Shown in pieces: positions 1 to 6,237 of a DNA stretch of 8,010 bases. The translations under genes and the position numbers were made by a program. Source of the stretch: an uncultured Gammaproteobacteria bacterium. GTDB lineage: Bacteria > Pseudomonadota > Gammaproteobacteria > Pseudomonadales > Pseudohongiellaceae. The notes below the pieces were generated by a model, which did no database searches, was not told the DNA's origin, and worked only from the letters and a program-made list of their open reading frames with translations. Where the stretch lies: assembly GCA_903889815.1 (NCBI GenBank), contig CAISYX010000380.1:1-8010 (forward strand), written 5' to 3'. Position 1 is the stretch's first letter; each line of letters begins with the position of its first letter.

Positions 1-2508
1 CTGTTCCGGCTGGGGGATTTTTATGAGATGTTTTTCGAGGATGCGCAAACCGGGGCGCAGATCCTGAATGTGGCGCTCACGCGGCGGGGAACGACGCCCA
101 TGTGCGGCATCCCCTACCACGCCGCCGACCGCTACCTGGCCAGACTTGTGGAAGCTGGCGTGTCGGTGGCGATCTGCGAACAGATCGGGGACCCGGCCAC
201 CAGCAAGGGCCCTGTGGAACGGCAGGTCGTGCGCATCATCACGCCAGGCACCCTGACCGACGAAGCCCTGCTGGGAGAGCGCACCGACAGCATTCTCATG
301 GCCATCACCGGCACGCATTCTGCCGACCCGCAGGCTGCCCGGTTCGGTCTGGCCTGGATGGACATTGCCAGCGGCCGCTTCGTCCTGAGCGAGGTTGTAA
401 GCACCCAGGGCATGCTCGCCGAAATGGAACGCGTACGCCCTTCCGAGCTGCTGCTGAACGAAGAGATTCCAGCTCTTCAAGCCTTGGAAACGCGGCGGGG
501 TGCCCGCCGTCGCCCGGTATGGGAGTTCGATCTCGACAGCAGCCGCCGTGCGCTGAACCAGCATTTCGGCACCCGCAACCTGCTTGGCTTTGGGTGTGAA
601 GAGCTTGATCAGGCTTTGCAGGCCGCCGGTTGTCTTCTAGCCTACGCCCGGGAGACTCAACGCTCGCAACTCCCTCACATCCAGGGCCTGCAACTGGAGC
701 AACCCGCCGACAGCCTGGTGCTGGATGCCGCCAGTCGCCGCAATCTCGAACTGGACCGCAACCTTGGCGGGGGCACCCAGAACACCTTGATGTCCGTGTT
801 GGACCATACTGCTACACCCATGGGCGGGCGGCTGCTGAACCGCTGGCTGCACCGTCCGCTGCGCGACCTGCAGGTGCTGCGGGAACGCCAGCAAAGCGTG
901 GCCACGCTGATCGATCAATACCGCTTCGAAATGCTGCACCCTTTGCTGCACGAGATCGGCGACATAGAGCGCATCCTTGCCCGGGTGGGCCTGCGCTCCG
1001 CGCGGCCCCGGGACATGGCCCGGTTGCGCGATGCACTGCTGACCCTGCCCCGGCTGCAGAACGCCATCACCGGCATCCTTGGCCAGAGTGAAGCACCCCG
1101 ACTGGCCGCCTTGCAGACACAGATCGCTGACTACCCCGCGTTGGCGGAACTGCTGCTACGCGCCATCCTGCAAAACCCGCCCGCTGTGATTCGCGAAGGC
1201 GGTGTCATTGCCGAAGGCTACGACGCAGAGCTGGACGAACTGCGCAACTTGAGCAGCAATGCCGGGCAGTTCCTGATCGATCTGGAAATGCGCGAGAAAC
1301 AGCGCACCAGTCTCAGCACCTTGAAGGTGGGCTACAACCGCGTACACGGCTATTTCATCGAAGTGAGCAAGGCGCAGGCAGACCAGATGCCAGCGGATTA
1401 TCAGCGCCGGCAAACCCTGAAGAATGCCGAACGCTTCATCACCCCGGAACTGAAGTTGTTTGAAGACAAGGTGCTCAGTGCCAACAGCAAGGCACTGGCA
1501 CGGGAAAAAGCCCTCTATGACGCTCTGCTGGAGACTGTCGCTGACGATCTGGGCAGCCTGCTGCGCAGCGCCGCTGCCCTGGCGGAACTGGATGTGCTGA
1601 GCAATTTCGCCGAACGCGCCCGCAGCCTGGACCTTTGCCAGCCTGAGCTTAACTCCCAGCCTGGCATCCTGATTGAGCAGGGACGCCACCCCGTAGTGGA
1701 ACAGGTGATGGAGGGTGCGTTCGTGGCCAATGACGTGCTGTTCGACGCCCAGCGGCAGATGCTGATCATCACCGGTCCCAACATGGGCGGCAAATCCACC
1801 TACATGCGCCAGACCGCCCTGATCGTGCTGCTGGCCTTCACCGGCAGCTTCGTGCCCGCGCGTCGCGCCTGCATCGGCCCCATCGACCGCGTCTTCACCC
1901 GCATCGGCTCCTCCGACGATCTGGCTGGTGGCCGCTCGACCTTCATGGTGGAGATGAGTGAAACTGCGAACATCCTGCACAACGCCACCACCAGCAGTCT
2001 GGTGCTGATGGACGAGGTGGGCCGAGGCACCAGCACGTTCGACGGCCTGTCGCTGGCCTGGGCCAGCGCGGTCTATATCGCTGAGAAACTCGAGGCATGG
2101 ACACTGTTCGCCACTCACTATTTCGAGCTGACGGCCCTGCCAGAACGCTATCCGTCCATCCACAACGTGCACCTGGACGCTGCAGAACACCACGACGGCA
2201 TCGTTTTTCTGCACGCCGTCAAGCCCGGCCCCGCCAATCAGAGCTACGGACTGCAGGTGGCCCAACTGGCCGGAGTACCCGCCAGTGTCATCCGGCAGGC
2301 GCGGGAAAAGCTGCAGCAGCTGGAGCATGAAAGTGTGCTCGGCGCACCGGCAGGGGAAGTTCGCGGGACACATACGCCAATTCAAACGGAGATGTTCACC
2401 GAGCCTCCTCCCCACCCCGTTCTGGACGCTCTGAGGGCATTGAACCCCGATGACGTGAGTGCACGCGAAGCACTGGAGCTGCTGTACCGCCTCAAAGCAC
2501 AGCTGTAA
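1..2508 (+). CDS. mutS: DNA mismatch repair protein MutS (5' end outside window)
   Basis: MutS recognises mispaired bases and small insertion/deletion loops and starts methyl-directed repair with MutL. The frame is open from base 1 and gives 835 residues. By comparison with E. coli MutS about 29 N-terminal residues lie outside the window, so the full protein is about 864 residues (E. coli 853). Visible in order, counted from the first codon: the mismatch-binding Phe-X-Glu in GDFYEMF (F7, E9); CEQIGDPATSKGPVER of the N-terminal domain; the core/clamp motif YNRVHGYFIE (445-454); Walker A GPNMGGKST (592-600); Walker B with D671-E672 followed by VGRGTSTFDG; the FATHYFEL histidine (H706); SYGLQVAQLAGVP; a Q-T-E-M-F stretch (795-799) resembling the beta-clamp-binding motif; and the conserved C-terminal tetramerisation end LELLYRLKAQL. 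No disruption is seen. It lies upstream of fdxA on the same strand but without a tight operon link. No clear terminator follows it. Confidence 0.98.
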   Translation: MFRLGDFYEMFFEDAQTGAQILNVALTRRGTTPMCGIPYHAADRYLARLVEAGVSVAICEQIGDPATSKGPVERQVVRIITPGTLTDEALLGERTDSILMAITGTHSADPQAARFGLAWMDIASGRFVLSEVVSTQGMLAEMERVRPSELLLNEEIPALQALETRRGARRRPVWEFDLDSSRRALNQHFGTRNLLGFGCEELDQALQAAGCLLAYARETQRSQLPHIQGLQLEQPADSLVLDAASRRNLELDRNLGGGTQNTLMSVLDHTATPMGGRLLNRWLHRPLRDLQVLRERQQSVATLIDQYRFEMLHPLLHEIGDIERILARVGLRSARPRDMARLRDALLTLPRLQNAITGILGQSEAPRLAALQTQIADYPALAELLLRAILQNPPAVIREGGVIAEGYDAELDELRNLSSNAGQFLIDLEMREKQRTSLSTLKVGYNRVHGYFIEVSKAQADQMPADYQRRQTLKNAERFITPELKLFEDKVLSANSKALAREKALYDALLETVADDLGSLLRSAAALAELDVLSNFAERARSLDLCQPELNSQPGILIEQGRHPVVEQVMEGAFVANDVLFDAQRQMLIITGPNMGGKSTYMRQTALIVLLAFTGSFVPARRACIGPIDRVFTRIGSSDDLAGGRSTFMVEMSETANILHNATTSSLVLMDEVGRGTSTFDGLSLAWASAVYIAEKLEAWTLFATHYFELTALPERYPSIHNVHLDAAEHHDGIVFLHAVKPGPANQSYGLQVAQLAGVPASVIRQAREKLQQLEHESVLGAPAGEVRGTHTPIQTEMFTEPPPHPVLDALRALNPDDVSAREALELLYRLKAQL

Positions 2509-2540
2509 GTCCCGCATCGGACAATTAACTGAGCGATATC

Positions 2541-2556
2541 GGAAAAAGCATTTTCC
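2541..2556. repeat. Short inverted repeat upstream of the fdxA promoter
   Basis: GGAAAA and TTTTCC form a perfect 6-base dyad around a 4-base centre (AGCA), just upstream of and touching the probable -35 region of the fdxA promoter. It could be a protein-binding dyad or part of weak transcription termination after mutS. It is short and A/T-rich, so chance is a fair explanation. No known operator consensus was recognised. Confidence 0.25.
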
Positions 2557-2581
2557 TTGTACGAGTCAACCTCCTTATAAT
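2553..2581 (+). promoter_or_regulatory. Probable sigma70-type promoter of fdxA
   Basis: A perfect -10 hexamer TATAAT lies at 2576-2581 in the mutS-fdxA gap. The best -35 position at 17-base spacing is TTCCTT (2553-2558), a poor match to consensus, so an activator may help or the -35 assignment may be wrong. Transcription would start near 2588, giving a leader of about 64 bases that carries the hairpin at 2613-2636. The promoter separates fdxA expression from mutS. Confidence 0.45.
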
Positions 2582-2612
2582 TGCCGCACATTTCAAACAG
2601 CCCGAGCCGGCA

Positions 2613-2636
2613 ATGTGCCCGGCATTACGGGCACGT
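2613..2636 (+). promoter_or_regulatory. Hairpin in the fdxA leader, just upstream of the ribosome binding site
   Basis: GTGCCCG (2615-2621) and CGGGCAC (2628-2634) are perfect complements around a 6-base loop GCATTA. The stem extends by one U-G and one A-U pair to nine pairs. It ends 6 bases before the Shine-Dalgarno GGAG (2643-2646). A competing pairing exists: AATGTG (2612-2617) is also complementary to CACATT (2637-2642), which sits directly against the Shine-Dalgarno sequence. This could modulate ribosome access, but function is inferred only. Confidence 0.4.
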
Positions 2637-2651
2637 CACATTGGAGAAATC

Positions 2652-2984
2652 ATGACATTTGTTGTTGGCGAAAATTGCATCAAGTGCAAGCACACTGACT
2701 GCGTGGAAGTCTGCCCGGTGGATTGCTTCTACGAAGGTCCGAATTTTCTGGTCATTCACCCCGACGAGTGCATTGACTGCGCACTGTGCGAGCCGGAATG
2801 CCCGGTAGACGCCATCTACGCAGAAGACGAACTACCCGAAGATCAGCAGCAATTCCTGGCCTTGAACGCGGAGCTGGCACAGAAGTGGAGCAACATCACT
2901 GAAATGAAACCGGCCCTGGAAGATGCCGAGAAATGGAAGAATGTATCAGGAAAGCTCCAGTATCTTGTTAAAGATCCAATTTAA
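2652..2984 (+). CDS. fdxA: Ferredoxin I type, 7Fe-8S ([3Fe-4S][4Fe-4S])
   Basis: This is a small cytoplasmic electron carrier of 110 residues, very close in sequence to Azotobacter vinelandii ferredoxin I and Pseudomonas FdxA. The start at 2652 (MTFVVGENC) is chosen over an in-frame ATG at 2613 because GGAG (2643-2646) precedes it by 5 bases and the family begins at this point. By the Azotobacter pattern, C9, C17 and C50 bind the 3Fe-4S cluster and C21, C40, C43 and C46 bind the 4Fe-4S cluster. C12 and C25 are extra cysteines that are also conserved in the family. The signature blocks CIKCKHTDCVEVCP and CIDCALCEPECP are intact, and the C-terminal half (LNAELAQKW, GKLQYL) matches the long FdxA type rather than short 2[4Fe-4S] ferredoxins. 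It is convergent with rpoS, as in pseudomonads. Its physiological partner cannot be read from the sequence. Confidence 0.97.
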   Translation: MTFVVGENCIKCKHTDCVEVCPVDCFYEGPNFLVIHPDECIDCALCEPECPVDAIYAEDELPEDQQQFLALNAELAQKWSNITEMKPALEDAEKWKNVSGKLQYLVKDPI

Positions 2985-3001
2985 TCAATTGTTTAAAAAG
3001 T

Positions 3002-3031
3002 AAAAGGCAGAGCGTTATTGCTCTGCCTTTT
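3002..3031. terminator. Bidirectional rho-independent terminator between fdxA and rpoS
   Basis: AAAAGGCAGAGC (3002-3013) and GCTCTGCCTTTT (3020-3031) form a perfect 12-bp stem with a 6-base loop. On the plus strand the stem ends in TTTT and is followed by GGTTTT, ending fdxA transcription 17 bases after its stop. On the minus strand it is followed by TTTTACTTTTT, ending rpoS transcription about 37 bases after the intact-frame stop. One element thus serves both convergent genes. Confidence 0.93.
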
Positions 3032-3067
3032 GGTTTTCAAAAGCCCTGCTGTACTGGCAGCTTCGCC

Positions 3068-4013
3068 CTACCAGGCGTCGCGCCCGAAGCCGCTCTCCCG
3101 GGCAATATCCCGCAAACGCTGCAATGCCTCCAGCTGTATCTGCCTTACCCGTTCCCGGGTGAGTCCGATATCAAGGCCGACCTGCTCCAGAGTCCCCCCC
3201 TTCGAAACCCAGCAAACCGAAGCGCCGGGCAATCACTTCGCTCTGGCGGACGGTGAGCTGGTCCAACCAGCGGTCCAGCTGCTGGCGCACTTCCTCAGCC
3301 TGCAGGATTGCCATCGGCACGGTGTCGGGATCATCAGGAACAGCCTCCAGAATGGTCTGTTCCTGACCCGGCTGCAGGGGGCTGTCGATGGAGATCACCC
3401 GTTCATTGGCGGCCAGCAAGCGCTGCACTTCTTCCACCGGCTTGTTGACCCGGGCGGCTACCTGTTCAGCACTCGGCGCGTGGTCATGGTCCCGCAGATA
3501 ATTGCGAGACACCCGCAGGCAGGCGTTGAGCTCTTTGACGACGTGGATGGGCAGGCGGATGGTGCGGGTCTGATTCATCAGCCCTCGTTCAATATTCTGG
3601 CGAATCCACCACGTAGCGTAAGTGGAGAACCGGAAGCCCTTTTCCGGATCGAACTTCTCGACTGCGCGCATCAGCCCAAGATTGCCCTCCTGAATCAGAT
3701 CGAGAAGGCTCATTCCACGCGGCACGTAACGACGGGCTATCTTTACCACCAGCCGTAGATTGCAGACGATCATCTGGTGGCGACCTTCGGGATCTCCCTG
3801 CCTCGCTCGCCGTGCGTAGTCAATCTCCTCGTTGGCATTCAGCAGCCTGGCTTCACCGATATCGTTCAGGTAGAGCCTTGTCTTGTCAGCCATGGGCTGA
3901 TGGGCGGTACTGTCTTTCAAAGCCTCTGTCAGAGCTTCATCCTGAAGGGCTTCATCATCTGCTGTCTGTTCAGTGCTTGTTTCTCCTGCATCGTACTCTG
4001 CAAACTCTTCCAT
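3068..4013 (-). pseudogene. rpoS: RNA polymerase sigma factor RpoS, frameshifted in region 4
   Basis: RpoS (sigma S / sigma 38) directs RNA polymerase to general stress and stationary-phase promoters. Regions 1.2 to 3 are clear: TRLYLNDIG, NLRLVVKIARRY, LLDLIQEGNLGLMRAVEKFDP, FRFSTYATWWIRQNIERG, TRTIRLPIHVVKELN. The start at 4013 (MEEFAEYD) is preferred over the in-frame ATG at 4034 because AGGAG (4020-4024) stands 6 bases before it and nothing precedes the other. After FGLLGFEGG the coding strand has seven G (plus-strand C 3194-3200). This shifts the frame and stops translation at 3171 after the alien tail DSGAGRP (280 residues in total). With six G the protein continues TLEQVGLDIGLTRERVRQIQ and on to ...GFGRDAW, stopping at 3068 for 314 residues, a normal RpoS length (E. 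coli 330). The lost 41 residues are the region 4.2 helix-turn-helix that contacts the -35 element. Whether this is a true mutation or a sequence error is undecided. Confidence 0.93.
3194..3200 (-). repeat. G7 homopolymer (C7 on plus strand) at the rpoS frameshift point
   Basis: Seven consecutive G on the coding strand follow the GAA codon in FGLLGFE. Removing one G restores a complete RpoS reading frame; nothing else around it needs to change. Homopolymers are prone both to polymerase slippage and to sequencing error. Confidence 0.85.
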
Positions 4014-4019
4014 AGTTTT

Positions 4020-4024
4020 CTCCT
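4020..4024 (-). promoter_or_regulatory. Ribosome binding site that fixes the rpoS start
   Basis: AGGAG on the minus strand is 6 bases upstream of the ATG at 4013. It lies inside the longer reading that would start at 4034, and the upstream ATG has no such site, so the shorter start is preferred. Confidence 0.75.
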
Positions 4025-4089
4025 GTTCATCCATGAATGTCTGATCGCCGGGCAGTTGTTACGGTCCTTGAAATACGACTGCCAAAATT

Positions 4090-4118
4090 ATGCTAGCACC
4101 ACAAAATTGAAGGGTCAA
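4090..4118 (-). promoter_or_regulatory. Probable rpoS promoter (sigma70 type, extended -10)
   Basis: On the minus strand TTGACC (4113-4118, 5 of 6 to consensus) is separated by exactly 17 bases from TAGCAT (4090-4095, 4 of 6). TGC immediately upstream of the -10 provides an extended -10 element. Transcription would start near 4083, leaving a leader of about 70 bases before rpoS. In E. coli the main rpoS promoter is inside nlpD; here a good candidate lies in the nlpD-rpoS gap. The rest of this 177-base gap shows only an imperfect dyad (GAATCCC / GGGACTC on the minus strand, about 4124-4147) with no following T run. Confidence 0.6.
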
Positions 4119-4190
4119 CGAAGAGTCCCCGTCACACTCAGGGATTCTGGAAGGTGCAATCAAGAACAAGGACGAGTTGAAACGTGGATA

Positions 4191-5291
4191 TCAGGGGAGG
4201 TAACGCGCGGGATCCACGGCGGCGCCATCCACCCGGACTTCGAAATGCAGCAGCTCGGCACCGCGGGAATCTGTTCCTACTTCCGCAATCTTGTCGCCGG
4301 CACGAATGCGTGCCCCTTCCGTTACCAGCATGGCGCTGTTGTGGGAATAAGCGCTGAGATGGCGGGCGCTGTGACGGATGATGATGAGGTCGCCCTGCCC
4401 CTGGATGCCGCGACCTGAATACACGACATCGCCATCCGCTGCCGCGTAGACGGGGTCACCTCTGCGTGCACCTATGTCGATACCACGGCTGGTCGTAGCA
4501 GCACTGGCACTGAATGAGCGCAGTACCCGACCCTCCACTGGCCACTGCCACGCAATATCGTCCACGAGCTTGCTGGGGACATTGCCAGTGCGACGGCTCG
4601 CAACAGCGTCGGCTGGTCGGGCCGCAGGCGCGGGCGCAGCATCGCCGGCAGGCGCTGCCGGCAATGTGGGCACACCAGCCACAGCATTGCTGGACAAGCC
4701 GCTGGTGCTCACAGTGAGTTCCTGCCCTGGATAGATCGTGTAGGGCGGGTTGAGATTGTTGGCCAGAGCCAGCGCCCGCACATCCACCGAATATTGCCAT
4801 GCGATGGAGTAAAGAGTGTCTCCTCGCACAACGGTGTGGCGCTGAGCGAAGTTGGCACCCTGGCCGCTCGGCGCCAAGGCTCCCGATGCAGCGGGCACCG
4901 TGCCGGGGACTGCTGCCGGCGCGGAAGATGGCGACGGGGAGTCGCCAAGCGGCGCACGTCCCAACGTGCTGCGGCGGATGCTGGACGGCTCGTTCACTAC
5001 ATTGACATTGACGCCAGGGGCCGGTTGCACGGCGACTCCGGCAGCAATGGGTCTGGCGCCGGTAGTCGTGGCGGCGACGGGCGCAGGCGCTGTGGAGCTA
5101 CTGATCGCGCCACCCGGCGAAGACACACCAGTGGTGGAATAGATGGGGGGAGCCTGACGCTCGAGTATGGCGCTCTGGTCGTCCAGCGGTGCCTGGTAAC
5201 GCCCGCCGCAGGCCTGCAGCACCAGCACACCCGCACAGAACAGCCAGGGCTGCACACGGCGCAAGGCAGAGGGCAATTCAATAGACAACAT
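4191..5291 (-). CDS. nlpD: NlpD-type lipoprotein: LysM plus degenerate M23 (LytM) domain, amidase activator
   Basis: This is an outer-membrane lipoprotein of 366 residues. NlpD in E. coli activates the cell-wall amidase AmiC at the septum for daughter-cell separation. The start at 5291 (MLSIELPS) is chosen because GAGAGG lies 6 bases upstream and a classical lipoprotein signal follows: RR, a hydrophobic stretch, then lipobox LQAC with lipidated C28. Residue +2 is Gly, consistent with outer-membrane sorting. A long Ala/Pro/Ser-rich linker leads to a LysM domain at about 150-194 (HTVVRGDTLYSIAWQYSV...YPGQEL). A second Ala/Pro linker follows, then the LytM/M23 domain at about 244-366, ending HFEVRVDGAAVDPARYLP. 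The first metal-ligand His of active M23 enzymes is replaced (SRGIDIG, 268-274), as in E. coli NlpD (KGIDI), while H317 and H349 remain. It is therefore probably a regulator and not a hydrolase. Its ribosome site overlaps the stop of the DUF368 gene, implying translational coupling. rpoS follows on the same strand. Confidence 0.95.
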   Translation of the reverse strand: MLSIELPSALRRVQPWLFCAGVLVLQACGGRYQAPLDDQSAILERQAPPIYSTTGVSSPGGAISSSTAPAPVAATTTGARPIAAGVAVQPAPGVNVNVVNEPSSIRRSTLGRAPLGDSPSPSSAPAAVPGTVPAASGALAPSGQGANFAQRHTVVRGDTLYSIAWQYSVDVRALALANNLNPPYTIYPGQELTVSTSGLSSNAVAGVPTLPAAPAGDAAPAPAARPADAVASRRTGNVPSKLVDDIAWQWPVEGRVLRSFSASAATTSRGIDIGARRGDPVYAAADGDVVYSGRGIQGQGDLIIIRHSARHLSAYSHNSAMLVTEGARIRAGDKIAEVGTDSRGAELLHFEVRVDGAAVDPARYLP

Positions 5292-5297
5292 CGGGTA

Positions 5298-5303
5298 CCT
5301 CTC
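5298..5303 (-). promoter_or_regulatory. nlpD ribosome binding site overlapping the upstream stop codon
   Basis: GAGAGG on the minus strand lies 6 bases before the nlpD ATG (5291) and shares bases with the TGA (5304-5302) of the DUF368 gene. Ribosomes finishing DUF368 would release on the nlpD site. This arrangement also decides the nlpD start against a longer in-frame reading that would begin at 5354 inside DUF368. Confidence 0.75.
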
Positions 5304-6237
5304 AGTGTTCGACACGCGTGATTCTTTCAAACAGAGCGACAACTGCAAACCCAATAGCTACCAACACCAGCACCGCTGGCACAGACACGTTCTGGCCCGT
5401 CACAGCAGCATACGCAGCAGGGCTGAGAAACTGGCCAGCGGCACCCTCAGGCGTGAACTTCCAGGGCCACAGCACCAGCACGGACGCTGCAAGCATACCG
5501 GTCAGGAAGCCATACGTCTGCTGACGGTAGTAGAAAAACGTCCACGACAGCAGATGGGCAAAGCTGAGCAGACCAATCGCGCAGCCCGTTGCAAAGACCA
5601 GAATGACGTCAAACTCCAGCGCTCGCAGTGCCTGCAGAACGTAGTCATATACCCCCAGCAGCAGCAGGACAAACGCCCCGGAGATGCCCGGCAGAATCAT
5701 GGCGCAGATGGCTATTGCACCACATATGAACAAGTAAGGCAGACTGAAATTGCCTTGCAGCGGGTTGGCCAGGGCGATCAGCAAGGTGACGAAAACGCCC
5801 AGCAGGAACAAGCCGATGATGCGTCCATTCCAGACCTCGACCTGCCGGCGCAGAAACCAGGTGGACGCCAGCACGAGCCCGCAAAAGAATGCCATGATCA
5901 GCGGATACTGGTGCTCCAGCAGGTACAACACAGTGCCCGCGCTGGTGTACAGGGCAATCATGATGCCGAGCAGCAAAGACAGCAGGAAGCCGCCATTCAT
6001 TGCTCTCCAGAACCCCGGCACGCCAAGGCGCAGATAAGAATACAATGTCACCGGGTTGAGATTGCGCAGGGACTCGATCAATTCCTCATAGATTCCGGCC
6101 ATCACGGCAATGGTACCGCCAGACACGCCAGGCACGGAATCAGCCACGCCCATGGCCAGCCCTTTGAGAAAGGTGACAACGCGGGACTTCAACGTGGCTG
6201 GTGACCGATGATCAGCGGGTTTTGGCACTTCACTCAT
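5302..6237 (-). CDS. DUF368 membrane protein, probable undecaprenyl-phosphate transporter (PopT-like)
   Basis: This is a polytopic inner-membrane protein of 311 residues. DUF368 proteins (named PopT) have been implicated in returning the lipid carrier undecaprenyl phosphate across the membrane for cell-wall and envelope synthesis; that role here is by family only. Seen directly: a charged N-terminus, then KGLAMGVADSVPGVSGGTIA (25-44) and, in the second half, ILPGISGAFVLLLLGVYDYV (181-200). These two PG(V/I)SG repeats are the family's internal-duplication hallmark. Hydrophobic segments lie near 83-98, 111-129, 140-158, 167-197, 211-231, 241-258 and 286-304. The length is typical. The ATG at 6237 overlaps the pcm stop (ATGA), with AGGAG about 10 bases upstream, and the gene ends 10 bases before nlpD. 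Its place between pcm and nlpD suggests co-expression with septal wall remodelling. The function is less certain than the family. Confidence 0.9.
   Translation of the reverse strand: MSEVPKPADHRSPATLKSRVVTFLKGLAMGVADSVPGVSGGTIAVMAGIYEELIESLRNLNPVTLYSYLRLGVPGFWRAMNGGFLLSLLLGIMIALYTSAGTVLYLLEHQYPLIMAFFCGLVLASTWFLRRQVEVWNGRIIGLFLLGVFVTLLIALANPLQGNFSLPYLFICGAIAICAMILPGISGAFVLLLLGVYDYVLQALRALEFDVILVFATGCAIGLLSFAHLLSWTFFYYRQQTYGFLTGMLAASVLVLWPWKFTPEGAAGQFLSPAAYAAVTGQNVSVPAVLVLVAIGFAVVALFERITRVEH

Noticed and set aside
1156..2517. A 453-codon open frame antisense to mutS
   Set aside because: It lies entirely opposite a clear MutS gene in GC-rich DNA, where long antisense frames are expected. Its translation has no recognisable domain and is rich in His/Gln/Val as typical of a shadow frame.
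2541..2569. Minus-strand promoter in the mutS-fdxA gap based on TTGACT (2564-2569)
   Set aside because: No acceptable -10 hexamer is found at 16-18 bases spacing, and no minus-strand gene lies downstream.
2613..2651. Upstream in-frame ATG (2613) as the fdxA start
   Set aside because: The extra 13 residues are encoded by the leader hairpin, no Shine-Dalgarno precedes that ATG, and ferredoxin I homologues begin at the ATG at 2652.
3018..3758. A 246-codon plus-strand frame across rpoS
   Set aside because: It is antisense to the conserved rpoS sequence and begins inside the terminator stem, with no ribosome binding site or recognisable domain.
4124..4147. Imperfect dyad on the minus strand downstream of nlpD as a terminator
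   Set aside because: The stem has an internal A-C mismatch and is not followed by a T run, so it does not look like a rho-independent terminator.
4794..5321. Open frame opposite the N-terminal half of nlpD
   Set aside because: It reflects the Ala/Pro-rich linker codons of nlpD read backwards; the Arg/Gly-rich product has no domain.
5305..6204. A 299-codon plus-strand frame opposite the DUF368 gene
   Set aside because: The protein is Gln/His/Arg-rich, a mirror of the hydrophobic codons on the other strand. The minus strand encodes a coherent family protein with coupled start and stop signals.
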